Source: Sphingomonas sp. | GTDB taxonomy: Bacteria > Pseudomonadota > Alphaproteobacteria > Sphingomonadales > Sphingomonadaceae | DNA: 61,779 nt | Assembly (NCBI GenBank): GCA_017849555.1 | Contig: JAFIGU010000112.1 | Span: 1 to 61,779, forward strand | Reading direction: 5' to 3' | Shown: in pieces, positions 26,201 to 34,659 of the stretch | Numbering within the stretch: position 1 is the stretch's first letter | Layout: each line of letters starts with the position of its first letter | Notes under the pieces: model-generated | What the model was told of the DNA's origin: nothing | The model's database searches: none | The model's input: the letters and a program-made list of their open reading frames with translations, nothing else | Translations under genes and position numbers: made by a program

Positions 26201-26746
26201 GTGATTCACGACCTGCCCGTGGGAAGAGCCTTGCGCCGCTACCGGCGGCTGAACGGGGTGAAGCAAAGCCATGTCGCCGACCTGCTCGAGGTCACGCAGG
26301 CGACCGTCTCGCGCTGGGAAAGCGGCGCGCACGAGCCGGAGGCGGCGCATCGCGACCGCATCGTCGCGATGATCGCGGCGCGCGCCGACAATGACGGCGA
26401 CGCCGCGCTCAGGCGGCTCATCGAAACCTCGACGCTCCCCGTCCATCTGGTGTGCGATACCACGCATCGCCTGCTTGCGGCGTCGCCGGCGCGCAAAGCG
26501 CAATGGGGCGGGGCAGGGGATGCGTTGCTGGGCCGATCGCTCTGGCGGTTCGCCAGCGCGGAGATCATCGCGGCGGAGGAAAGCCTCGCGCGCCGCGGCT
26601 GGTATGAGCGGCCCTTCCAGCGGCTGCGCTTTTCGACCGGGCATAACGGCAGCGACGAGGTGCCGGTCCTGCCCAGCCTGATGCAATGGGAGACCGTGCC
26701 GCTGGCGGACGGGCTGATCGGCCGCATCACGACGACGCTCGCCTGA
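26201..26746 (+). CDS. XRE-family regulator with C-terminal sensory-like domain
   Basis: 181 residues. The N-terminal helix-turn-helix is typical of the Cro/CI class (GRALRRYRRLNGVKQSHVADLLEVTQATVSRWESGAHEP split over ~7-47). The C-terminal ~110 residues (STLPVHLVCDTTHRLLAASPARKAQWG, ...LLGRSLWRFASAEIIAAEESL..) look like a small PAS-type sensor, a pairing known in alphaproteobacterial XRE proteins. GTG at 26201 is the only reasonable start; the reading frame extends upstream through marR only as a shadow. It sits 76 bases after marR and 53 before an MFS gene on the same strand, and an inverted repeat lies just before its start. Confidence 0.72.
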   Translation: MIHDLPVGRALRRYRRLNGVKQSHVADLLEVTQATVSRWESGAHEPEAAHRDRIVAMIAARADNDGDAALRRLIETSTLPVHLVCDTTHRLLAASPARKAQWGGAGDALLGRSLWRFASAEIIAAEESLARRGWYERPFQRLRFSTGHNGSDEVPVLPSLMQWETVPLADGLIGRITTTLA

Positions 26747-26799
26747 GCGCGTATCTTTTATTCGTGGCCCGCGCGCGACATCGCCGCTAGCCGCGGCGC

Positions 26800-28002
26800 G
26801 TGACCCGACAATGGCCCTCTATCATCATGCTCTGGCTGATCGGCGTTCTCGCGGCGGCGCAATTCGCGCGGATGGCGGTCGTCGCGCCGCTGATGCGGAC
26901 GACGCTGGGGCTCACGCTTTCGCAGGCCGGCTGGCTCATCTCGCTGCTCGAAGTGGGTGGAGCCTTGTTCGGCTTCGTCGCCGGCCTCGCGCTCGCCCGG
27001 GTCAGCGTTCATCGCTTCCTGCTGCTCGGGCTCGCCATTCTGGCGGGCACCGGCCTGGTCGAGGCAATCGCGACGGGCGCGACCACATTGTTCGTCGCGC
27101 GCGCGGCGGAGGGCATCGGTTATCTCTTCGTGGTGATCGCCGCGCCGACCGCGATCGCTGCGACCGTCAGCGACGCGATCCGCCCGCGCGCGCTCGCGCT
27201 GTGGAGCACGTTCGTTCCGGTCGGGATCGCGGCGGGGGCGGCGGTCAGCGGATTCCTTTTGACCGTTACCAGCATGCGGGGGACCGCGCTGGTCTGGGTT
27301 TCGCTCATCGTCGCGAGCGGCGTGCTGGTCGCGCGCTTCCGCATTGCCGACTCGGCGATCCACGCGATCAGATTGCCCGCGCCCGCCGCCTGGGTATCGA
27401 CCTTCGGCTTCGGGCTCTACACGATCTTCATCAGCGCGCTGACGATGCTTTTGCCGAGCTTCCTGATCGAGCGGGCCGGGGCGACGATGAGCCAGTCCGC
27501 GCTGTCCGCCGCCTGCGCCTCGCTCGGCGTGCTGCCCGCCACCGGGGTCGCGATGCTGGTGATGCGGAACGACCGCATGAGCGCGCGCCGCAGCGCGACG
27601 ATCGCCGCGGTCTCGCTGCTCGCGACGGTGCCGTTCGTTCTGGCGCTTTACCGGATCGACGGTCTCGCTCTCCTGACCCGCGCGGCGCTTGCGGTGCTTG
27701 CGGTGACGGTGAGCGGCCTCGTCCCGCCGATCGTCTTCGCCCGGCTGCCGCAACTGGCCGGCGCCACCATGCCGGACGACCCGCGGATCGCCACCGCCAA
27801 CGGCCTGATCACGCAATTCGGCGCCGGCGGCGCGCTGATCGGGCCGCCGCTCGGCGGGCTGATCGTCGGCTGGTCGGGGTGGAGCGGGCTGGGCGTCGCC
27901 GCGAGCCTGTTGCTGATCGCGATGCTCGCGGCGTTCGTCCTCGCCGAGACGATCGGGGCGGGCGCGGCGCGCCTGCCGATCGGCTATGCCGCGCCGAAAT
28001 AA
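26800..28002 (+). CDS. MFS transporter
   Basis: Major-facilitator membrane transporter, 400 residues and about twelve predicted helices. N-terminal helices (SIIMLWLIGVLAAAQFARMAVVAPLMR), the loop 2-3 region (GFVAGLALARVSVHRF) and FVARAAEGIGYLFVVIAAPTAIAATVSDAIRPRALALW place it in the CynX/NimT-like drug and anion group. The start is GTG at 26800. The last 19 bases overlap the end of the convergent SDR gene. The substrate is unknown; the preceding XRE gene is a possible regulator. Confidence 0.82.
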   Translation: MTRQWPSIIMLWLIGVLAAAQFARMAVVAPLMRTTLGLTLSQAGWLISLLEVGGALFGFVAGLALARVSVHRFLLLGLAILAGTGLVEAIATGATTLFVARAAEGIGYLFVVIAAPTAIAATVSDAIRPRALALWSTFVPVGIAAGAAVSGFLLTVTSMRGTALVWVSLIVASGVLVARFRIADSAIHAIRLPAPAAWVSTFGFGLYTIFISALTMLLPSFLIERAGATMSQSALSAACASLGVLPATGVAMLVMRNDRMSARRSATIAAVSLLATVPFVLALYRIDGLALLTRAALAVLAVTVSGLVPPIVFARLPQLAGATMPDDPRIATANGLITQFGAGGALIGPPLGGLIVGWSGWSGLGVAASLLLIAMLAAFVLAETIGAGAARLPIGYAAPK

Positions 28003-28874
28003 TCTTCGTTGCGCATATCCTCGAAGGTGGTCGGCCCGGTCGGGTGCCAGCCGAGCTCGGCGCGGGTGATCGCGCTCGACGAGGGATTGTCCATCTGCGC
28101 GAACATCGCGAACCAGCCGAAATAGTCCGCCGCTTCGTCGGGCGCGATCGCGCGCAGCGGCACCCCCAGTCCCTGCGCGATCACCTCCATCAGGTCGCGC
28201 ATCGCCAATCCTTCCTCGGCCACCGCATGATAATTGCGCCCGGCGCGCCCTTTCTCGATCGCCAGCCGATAGACGCGCGCGGCATCGTCGCGATGGCACG
28301 CCGGCCAGCGGTTCGCGCCGTCGCCGACGTAGGCGGCATAGCCTTTGGCGCGCGCGATCTGGATCAGGATCGGGACGAAACCGTGATTGTGCGGGCCGTT
28401 GACCTGCGGCAGCCGTACGACCATCGCGCGGATGCCCTTGTCGACCAGCTTGTGCGTCGCTTGTTCGGACACACGCGGCATATCCGGGGTGTCGGGGCGC
28501 ACCATATCCTCGGTGGCGAGCTGGCCCTGCGCCACCATGCCGGTGCCCGATGTCGTCACGATCGGCTTGTCGGTCCCGGTCAGCGCCTCGCCCATTGCAG
28601 CGATCGCCGCCGCATCGACCCGGCCGTTCTCGGCGAAGGTGCTGAAATCGTGATTGAAGGCGAGATGCGCCACTGCATCGGCGCGTTTGGCGCCGCGGCG
28701 CAGGCTGTCCAGATCGGTCAGATCGCCGCGGAGCGGCTCGGCCCCCAGCGCGCGCACCGCCGCCGCGCTGGCATCGGATCGCGCGAGGCCGATCACCTCA
28801 TGCCCCGCGGCCACCATGTCCTTCACCGCCGCCGATCCGACATAGCCGCTCGCCCCCGTTACGAAGATACGCAT
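27984..28874 (-). CDS. NAD(P)-binding atypical/extended SDR oxidoreductase
   Basis: Rossmann-fold NAD(P)-dependent epimerase/dehydratase-type protein, 296 residues. Glycine motif TGASGYVGSAAVKDMVAAGHEV at 6-27 (GxxGxxG form), DLTDLDSLRRGAKRADAVAHLAFNHDFS as the NADP(H) pocket, and a C-terminal substrate region with FGWFAMFAQMDNPSSSAITRAELGWHPTGPT typical of 'SDR family oxidoreductase' neighbours of AraC regulators. The YxxxK catalytic pair is not evident (THKLVDKG in that area), as in atypical SDRs. ATG at 28874 has AGGAGC before it. It is divergent from an AraC gene, a common pairing that suggests regulation by it. Confidence 0.82.
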   Translation of the reverse strand: MRIFVTGASGYVGSAAVKDMVAAGHEVIGLARSDASAAAVRALGAEPLRGDLTDLDSLRRGAKRADAVAHLAFNHDFSTFAENGRVDAAAIAAMGEALTGTDKPIVTTSGTGMVAQGQLATEDMVRPDTPDMPRVSEQATHKLVDKGIRAMVVRLPQVNGPHNHGFVPILIQIARAKGYAAYVGDGANRWPACHRDDAARVYRLAIEKGRAGRNYHAVAEEGLAMRDLMEVIAQGLGVPLRAIAPDEAADYFGWFAMFAQMDNPSSSAITRAELGWHPTGPTTFEDMRNEDYFGAA

Positions 28875-28981
28875 ATGATGCTCCTGATTGCGCGAGGCCG
28901 GTCGGCCCCGCGCCGGAGATGGGAAATGGCATCCGGACGATCCATGCGCTATCGTCCACACTTTCTTGGAGATCGTCCGGA

Positions 28982-29887
28982 ATGGACCCCTTGTCCGACG
29001 TCATTTCGCTGCTTGAGCCGCAAAGCTATCGCGTCGGCGGGTTCGATATCGGTGGCGACTGGTCGATCCGTTTCGGCGCGCATGACGGGATCAAATGCTA
29101 TGCGGTGACCGCGGGCGAGGCGTGGCTCGCGGTAGAGGGCGGGGGTGACCCCGTGTTCCTCAAAGCCGGCGATTGCTTCCTGCTGCCGCGCGGGTTGCCG
29201 TTCCGCGTCGCCAGCGACCTCGCCTTGCCGCCCGATGACTGGCGGCGCCATCTGCCGGGGCGCGGCGACGGCACGCTGGCGACGATCAACGGCGGCGGCG
29301 GGGCGACGATCATCGGCGGGCATTTCACGCTCGCCGGGCAACAGGCGGCGATGCTGCTCGGGATGCTGCCGCCGATCGTTCATCTGCAAAGCGAAACCGA
29401 TCGCGCCACGCTGCGCTGGGCGTTCGAACGGATGCGGCAGGAACTGAGCGACCCGCGGCCGGGCAGTTTCCTGATCGTCCAGCAGCTTGCCTATATGATC
29501 CTCGTCCAGGCGCTGCGGCTTCACCTCGATACCGGCAAGGGGGTGGGGTGGCTGTTCGCGCTGGGCGATCGTCATATCGGGGCGGCGATCGCGGCGATTC
29601 ACCGCGAGCCGGCGCGGCGCTGGACGGTGGCGACGCTGGCGGCCGAGGTCGGGATGTCGCGCTCCAGTTTCGCGGCGCGGTTCCGGCAATTGGTCGGCGA
29701 CGGGCCGATCGACTATCTCACGCGGTGGCGGATGCTGCTCGCCGGGCGCAGCCTGTCGCGCGGCGAACGCGTTGGCGCGGTCGCGCGCGCGCTGGGGTAT
29801 GAATCGGAGAGCGCGTTCAACACCGCCTTCAAGCGCGTGATGGGCGCAACGCCACGGCGGCATGCGGCGCGATCCGCGGCGGAATAA
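28982..29887 (+). CDS. AraC family regulator with cupin_6 domain
   Basis: 301-residue regulator. The N-terminal domain (FDIGGDWSIRFGAHDGIKCYAVTAGEAWLAVEG, FLKAGDCFLLPRGLPFRVASD, LLGMLPPIVHLQ) is the cupin_6 'AraC ligand-binding-like' domain. The C-terminus has two helix-turn-helix units (RRWTVATLAAEVGMSRSSFAARFRQLVGDGPIDYLTRWRM split near 210-245, then VGAVARALGYESESAFNTAFKRVMGATP). ATG at 28982 is chosen because LDPLSDVISLLEP-type openings begin this family. The adjacent divergent SDR gene is the likely target; the 107-base gap shows no clear palindrome. Confidence 0.87.
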   Translation: MDPLSDVISLLEPQSYRVGGFDIGGDWSIRFGAHDGIKCYAVTAGEAWLAVEGGGDPVFLKAGDCFLLPRGLPFRVASDLALPPDDWRRHLPGRGDGTLATINGGGGATIIGGHFTLAGQQAAMLLGMLPPIVHLQSETDRATLRWAFERMRQELSDPRPGSFLIVQQLAYMILVQALRLHLDTGKGVGWLFALGDRHIGAAIAAIHREPARRWTVATLAAEVGMSRSSFAARFRQLVGDGPIDYLTRWRMLLAGRSLSRGERVGAVARALGYESESAFNTAFKRVMGATPRRHAARSAAE

Positions 29888-29942
29888 GGCGGCGCGTCGG
29901 GGAGTGTCACGATAGCGTCATTGGTCATCCAGGGGCCGCGTC

Positions 29943-30419
29943 ATGACCGATCCGCACCGCCGCCGTTCGTTCCGCCGCTTCGTTTCCGGGCTCGCCGCCG
30001 CGCTGGGTGTAGCGTCCGGCCCGGCCGGCGCGGTGTCGCCGCAATCGATTGCGCCCGATGCCGCGCCGCCGGCGTGGATCGCTTATGCCGGGATCGTGTC
30101 GGAGGCGGTGCGCGCGCGGCTGACCGGCGACGACCCCGCCGCGATGCGGCTGACCGACGATATCGCGCGATTGCCCGGCGCAGATCCCCAAGAGGGCATC
30201 ACGCTCAAGGTCGCTTTCTGGATCGACGCCAGCGGCCGGATCACGCGGATCGAGCACGCGCCTTTCGCGCAGCATCCGGCCAATGACGACCTCCAGACGC
30301 TGCTGGTCGGGCTGACCTTGGCGCAATCGCCGCCCGAGAAGATGCTGCTCCCGCTGCGGCTCGCGATCCGCATCAAGCCGAAACCGCGCACGATGCCCGC
30401 GTCGCCCGACAAAAAATAG
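29943..30419 (+). CDS. exported TonB-C-terminal-like protein of unknown function
   Basis: 158 residues with a twin-arginine-like start (HRRRSFRRFVSGLAAALGVASGPAGA) and then a compact domain: YAGIVSEAVRARLTGDD, GITLKVAFWIDASGRITRIEHAPF, LQTLLVGLTLAQSPPEKMLLPLRLAIRIKP. The strand-helix pattern and 'v.f.id..G.i..i....s' string resemble the C-terminal domain of TonB-like or TolA-like energy transducers, but there is no membrane anchor plus Pro-rich spacer as in TonB itself. It is convergent with the arabinan-locus receptor, 91 bases away. I do not claim a function. The gap up to 30510 holds a weak CCCGGTC/GACCGGG hairpin. Confidence 0.5.
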   Translation: MTDPHRRRSFRRFVSGLAAALGVASGPAGAVSPQSIAPDAAPPAWIAYAGIVSEAVRARLTGDDPAAMRLTDDIARLPGADPQEGITLKVAFWIDASGRITRIEHAPFAQHPANDDLQTLLVGLTLAQSPPEKMLLPLRLAIRIKPKPRTMPASPDKK

Positions 30420-30510
30420 CGGACGTCGCCGCCAGGCGTGGAATGTGGCGCGCGGCGTCCGCCGAAGCGACCCGGTCTCGGGGAGGGGAAAGCGACCGGG
30501 CCGACGGGGG

Positions 30511-33321
30511 TCATTTGAAGGTGTAGCGCACCCCGACTGCGAAGGTCCGCGGGAGCAAGGTGGTGCCGAGATTATATTCGGTCGCATTGCCGACATTCTC
30601 GTAGCGATAATAATTCTGCTGCTTCGATTTGGTGAGGTTCACCGCGTCGAAGGTCACGCCGAGATCCTTGGTGACCGAATAGGTCAGCTGGAAATCCAGG
30701 CTCCGCTCGGCCTTGCGCCAGATGTCGATCGGATTGGCGAACAGCGCGGCTTCCTTGCTCTGGATGAAGCCCTTGCGCCAGATGTACGACAGCCGCGCGC
30801 CGATCGGGCCGTGATCATAGGCCAAGGTCGCATTGTACGAGACGTTCGATACCCCGAAGAAGGGCGCGGTGCTCTCGCCGACGATCTGCCCGGTGGCCGA
30901 ATCCGCTTCGGGGATATTCTGATGCGAATCGAGCAGGGTGAGGCTGCCGACGAAGCCCAGCCCGTTGAGCGGCCCCGGCAGATAGGTCGGGAAATAGGTG
31001 AGCCCGAGCTCGACGCCCTTGAGCACGCCCTTCGACGCATTCACCGGGCTGTTGATGATGAAATAGTCGGTCGGGCCGGCGGTGATCCCGTTGTTCGGGA
31101 TATAGCGCCGCGACGGCAGTGTCACGACCAGCCCGTCGACGTCGCGGATGAAGCCGGTGGCATAGATCGCGCTGCTGCGATCGAAATACCATTCGAGCGC
31201 GAGGTCGTAATTGCGCGAGACGGTCGGGCGCAGATTGGGGTTGCCCGCCGACCCGCTGCCGTTGCCGGTGCCGGTGAGATCGCCGGTCAGATTGTAATTG
31301 GGGTTGAGGTCGCTGAAGTTCGGGCGACGCAATGTCTCGCCGTAATTGAACCGCAGATGGAGCCGGTCGGTCAGATCGTAGCGCGCGGTGAAGCTCGGCA
31401 GGAACCGGTCCGAATGATTGGCCGATGCGGTCGGGGTGGGGTTTTCGGCATAGCGGTCGGTGAACGAGAAATGCGTCGAGACGGTGGTATAGCGCACCCC
31501 GGCCTCAAGCTTGAGCGGGCGGCCGAACACGGTCAGCTCGCCGTCGGCCATGATATAGGCCGACATGGTATTCTCATCGACCGCGAAGACGTGGGTGAGG
31601 AACAGATCGTTTGAGGTGGCGAGCCCGTATTGCGAGCGGATCGTATCCGCCTCGCCCCACAGGTTGCGGGTGTTGGCGGTGACCCAGCTCGTCGGGACAT
31701 TGGCGAGCCCGTCGAAGAAGCCGCTGTTGGTGAAGGCGCCCGACGCGCCGAGCGCGGTGAGCGGGATCGGCGCGCCGTTGCTCAGCGGGACGCCGGCATC
31801 CTGCGTGCGCACCCAGCTGTCGGCCTTGCGCGCATCGTAGCGGATCCCCGCCTTGATGCGGCGCAGGAAGCCGCTGTCCCAATTATAGTCGCCGTCGAGC
31901 GTGAAGGTCGCGGCGCTGCCGGTGTCGCGATTGGCGTTGTCGTACAATTCGCCGAGCGTCCATTGGCCCGGATCGGTGAGCACGCCGCTGTTGGCGAATT
32001 TGTACGACGGGATGCCGCCGCCGGCGTTGAAATCGACATCGACGTCGAGCCCGGGGCGATAGGTGCGCATCGCGAAGAAGGTCTGGCGGTTCTTGCTCGT
32101 CTGATAGGCTAGATCGGCGACGATCTTGCCGCGCCCGTCGCCCACGTCCCATTTGCCGTTCAGGGCATAGACGAAGCTGTCGGTGCGATTGGTCGCGTAA
32201 TCGCCGCTGTTGAAGCCCGCGACATTGCCGACCTGGCGCGACTTGACGATATTGGTGCCCGGATAGAGCTGGATCGTCGATCCGGGATTGTTGCCGAGAT
32301 TGCCCCACCAGTCGACGAAGCTGAACATCAGATCGTTGTAGGTCTTGCCGCGGAAGCCCGAATAATAGAATTCGGCGGTATAGACCGAGCTGCTGTTCGG
32401 CGCCCATTGCAGCGCGACATTGACCGACGGCCGCTCGCGTTCGCCGTACAGGTCGGTGCTGAACACCGCGTCGCGCGACAGATAATAAGGCACGTCGACG
32501 CCGTTGATATTGAGCGTCGAACCCGGCGCGGTGGGCAGGCCGGCATTGGTGCCGACCGGCCAACCGCCGAAGATCCGCTGCAGCGGGGTGAAGCCCGAGC
32601 CGGCGGGCGGGTTTTCGGTCGCGAACGGCACGAATGCGCCCGCGGTCACGCTCTGTGTGCGGTAGCGGCTCTTGTTGTAGCTGCCGTTGACAAGCAGGCC
32701 GATGTCGCCGATCCCGGTGGTCCAGCGATCGCTGATCAGCAATGCGGCGTTGGGGTCGATCTTGTCGGACTGTTCGTTATAGACGCCACGCGCCAGCGCC
32801 GAGATGGCGAAGCCGTTGAAATCGAACGGACGGCGCGTCTTGATGTCGACCTGGCCGGCGAGCCCGGTCTCGAGCTGGTCGGCGGCGCGGGTCTTGTAGA
32901 TGTCGACCGACTTGATCAGGTTCGCCGAAACGTCCTGCAGCGCGAAGGACTGGCCCGCCGCGGTGAAGATGTTGCGCCCGTTCAGGGTCGTCACTGGATC
33001 GGGCAGCCCGCGGATCGAGATCGTCCCCGCCTCGCCATTGCCACGATCGGTCACCTGGACGCCGGTGACGCGCTGCAGCGCCTCGACGACATTGTTGTCG
33101 GGCAGCTTGCCGACGTCTTCGGCGACGATCGAATCGACGATCTGGGTCGATTGCTTGCGGACGTTGAGCGCGCCGACGATCGAGGCGCGCACCCCGGTGA
33201 CGACGATATCGTCGCCGGCCGTCGCATCGGTGTCCGCCGCGGCGGTCTGCGCCAGCGCCGGGCCCGCCAGCAGCAGCGAGAGCAGGGAAACCGACCCGAG
33301 GATAATGGGCTTGCGATTCAT
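30511..33321 (-). CDS. TonB-dependent receptor, TIGR01782-like (probable arabino-oligosaccharide uptake)
   Basis: 936-residue outer-membrane receptor of the Xanthomonas/Caulobacter carbohydrate-uptake type. Signal peptide ending ALAQ, TonB box DIVVTGVRASI, plug with AEDVGKLPDNNVVEALQRVTGVQVTD and SIRGLPDPVTTLNGRNIF, and the diagnostic SVDIYKTRAADQLETGLAGQVDIKTRRPFDF split over ~150-180. The barrel ends AVGVRYTFK. ATG at 33321 has GGGAGG at proper distance. It has no STN domain and no sigma/FecR partner. An 11-bp GntR-type operator lies 39 bases before the start, identical to one in the permease/galM promoter, so uptake of arabinan fragments under the GntR regulator is the best reading. Confidence 0.9.
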   Translation of the reverse strand: MNRKPIILGSVSLLSLLLAGPALAQTAAADTDATAGDDIVVTGVRASIVGALNVRKQSTQIVDSIVAEDVGKLPDNNVVEALQRVTGVQVTDRGNGEAGTISIRGLPDPVTTLNGRNIFTAAGQSFALQDVSANLIKSVDIYKTRAADQLETGLAGQVDIKTRRPFDFNGFAISALARGVYNEQSDKIDPNAALLISDRWTTGIGDIGLLVNGSYNKSRYRTQSVTAGAFVPFATENPPAGSGFTPLQRIFGGWPVGTNAGLPTAPGSTLNINGVDVPYYLSRDAVFSTDLYGERERPSVNVALQWAPNSSSVYTAEFYYSGFRGKTYNDLMFSFVDWWGNLGNNPGSTIQLYPGTNIVKSRQVGNVAGFNSGDYATNRTDSFVYALNGKWDVGDGRGKIVADLAYQTSKNRQTFFAMRTYRPGLDVDVDFNAGGGIPSYKFANSGVLTDPGQWTLGELYDNANRDTGSAATFTLDGDYNWDSGFLRRIKAGIRYDARKADSWVRTQDAGVPLSNGAPIPLTALGASGAFTNSGFFDGLANVPTSWVTANTRNLWGEADTIRSQYGLATSNDLFLTHVFAVDENTMSAYIMADGELTVFGRPLKLEAGVRYTTVSTHFSFTDRYAENPTPTASANHSDRFLPSFTARYDLTDRLHLRFNYGETLRRPNFSDLNPNYNLTGDLTGTGNGSGSAGNPNLRPTVSRNYDLALEWYFDRSSAIYATGFIRDVDGLVVTLPSRRYIPNNGITAGPTDYFIINSPVNASKGVLKGVELGLTYFPTYLPGPLNGLGFVGSLTLLDSHQNIPEADSATGQIVGESTAPFFGVSNVSYNATLAYDHGPIGARLSYIWRKGFIQSKEAALFANPIDIWRKAERSLDFQLTYSVTKDLGVTFDAVNLTKSKQQNYYRYENVGNATEYNLGTTLLPRTFAVGVRYTFK

Positions 33322-33359
33322 GGAGACCTCCCCAGAGAATGCCGTTCGTTCGCGGCTAT

Positions 33360-33370
33360 TAGTCCGACAA
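33360..33370 (-). promoter_or_regulatory. GntR/FadR-type operator upstream of the receptor gene
   Basis: TTGTCGGACTA on the minus strand fits the FadR-subfamily consensus TNGTNNNACNA. The same 11-mer, in a shared 13-mer ATTTGTCGGACTA, occurs at 43002-43012. The regulator is most likely the GntR protein at 40809. Confidence 0.6.
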
Positions 33371-33510
33371 ATTAGAATCGCGCATTGGCACCGCGGACGA
33401 GGGAGGTCAAGCGACTCCAGCGTGGAATCGCGATAAATAACTCGGAGTAGGAGAGAAGCGTGGCTGCGCGGCCACAGGTGAGATGCGGGCTGATCGGGCT
33501 CGCCCACGCT

Positions 33511-33592
33511 CCGTTCGCCCTGAGCTTGTCGAAGGGCTGTCTTTCTTCGTCGGAAGAAAGCGGCAGGGCTTCGACAAGCTCAGCCCGAACGG
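33511..33592. repeat. REP-like palindromic element, copy 1
   Basis: An 82-bp inverted repeat whose two arms each contain the core GAGCTTGTCGA. Each arm can also fold alone (stem GCCCT/AGGGC on the left, GGGCT/AGCCC on the right). The same element, with the arms swapped and exactly the same length, is at 47072-47153. It lies between the receptor start and the GH43 stop codon. Confidence 0.75.
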
Positions 33593-33614
33593 CGGGAAGG
33601 AACGCGGGCGATCA

Positions 33615-34655
33615 CTACCAGCGCAGCACCCCGTTCGCCACCGGCGCGCCGAAATCGGGCGTCCCGTCGGCGCGATAATCGATCGGCTGGGCGCGGGTGT
33701 GGCGATTGGGATCGAACAGCGGATCGCCCTCGATCTTCTCGTAATCGCGCGCGTGATAGACCAGAATGTCGCGCCCGCGCTCGTCGGTGGTGAAGCTGTT
33801 GTGCCCCGGCCCCCACACCTTGTGCTCGGGCGAGGATTTGAACACCGGCACCGGCGATTTGGCCCAATTGGCCGGGTCCATGATGTCGGCATCGTCGCGG
33901 CAGGTGAGCATCCCCATGCAGTAACGCGCGTCGGTTGCGCTCGCCGAATAGGTCATGAACAGCCGGCCATTGCGCGCCAGCAGCGCGGGCGCCTCATTGA
34001 CCTTGAAGCCCTGAATCTCCCAGTCGAGCGTCGGCACCGAGAGCCGCGCCGGCTTGGCGGCGAGCGTCAGCGGGGTGGCGAGCGGGGCGAGATAGAGGTT
34101 GGAATTGGTCTCGATCCCCGGTTCGCGCTGCGCCCAGGCGAGATAGCGCCGGCCGCGGTGGACGAACGAGGTCGAATCGAGCGTGAACGTATCCCATTCG
34201 GTCTGGAGCTGGCCGAGCACCGACCATTGGCCCGTCATCGCATCGGCGCCATCGCACTGAAGCGCGAAGGTGCGGATGCGGAACACATCCTCGCCGCCGC
34301 CGCTCGGCCCCGCGGCGAAATACATCGTCCAGCGACCGTCGACCAAATGCAGCTCGGGCGCCCAGATGAACCCCGACATCGGCCCGCTCGAAAGATGCCG
34401 CCACAGCACGCGCTCCTCGGCGGTGGCGAGCCCGGCGAGGGTGGGCGAACGGCGCAGCAACAGCCGGTCATATTCCGGGACCGAGCCGGTCATGTAATAA
34501 TCGCCGTCGCTGTGGCGGAACACCTGCGCATCGGCGCGCTGGCGGACCAAGGGGTTGACGATCGCAGGGGCGGCCGGGCGCCGCGCGGCGGCGGCGGGCA
34601 AAGCGGCAAGCGCGGCGGTGGCGCCGACGAAACCACGGCGGGTAAGCGACATCAT
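33615..34655 (-). CDS. GH43 alpha-L-arabinofuranosidase (GH43_26-like)
   Basis: Exported five-bladed beta-propeller glycosidase of 346 residues that should remove L-arabinose from arabinan chain ends. Twin-arginine signal SLTRRGFVGATAALAAL at 3-20. The opening NPLVRQRADAQVFRH (catalytic-base Asp), TGSVPEYDRLLLRRS, the pKa-modulating Asp in TLDSTSFVHRG and the acid Glu in FKVNEAPALLA match GH43_26 exo-1,5-arabinofuranosidases. ATG 34655 or the next codon ATG 34652 may be used. It is last in the minus-strand operon, four bases after the GH43 endo-arabinanase gene. Family is firm; exo mode is by subfamily resemblance. Confidence 0.87.
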   Translation of the reverse strand: MMSLTRRGFVGATAALAALPAAAARRPAAPAIVNPLVRQRADAQVFRHSDGDYYMTGSVPEYDRLLLRRSPTLAGLATAEERVLWRHLSSGPMSGFIWAPELHLVDGRWTMYFAAGPSGGGEDVFRIRTFALQCDGADAMTGQWSVLGQLQTEWDTFTLDSTSFVHRGRRYLAWAQREPGIETNSNLYLAPLATPLTLAAKPARLSVPTLDWEIQGFKVNEAPALLARNGRLFMTYSASATDARYCMGMLTCRDDADIMDPANWAKSPVPVFKSSPEHKVWGPGHNSFTTDERGRDILVYHARDYEKIEGDPLFDPNRHTRAQPIDYRADGTPDFGAPVANGVLRW

Positions 34656-34659
34656 GCGA

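Noticed and set aside
26758..28299. 513-codon minus-strand frame over the MFS gene
   Set aside because: Mirror of a transmembrane gene; it is strongly charged (RDRRGR, QDE) and has no motif.
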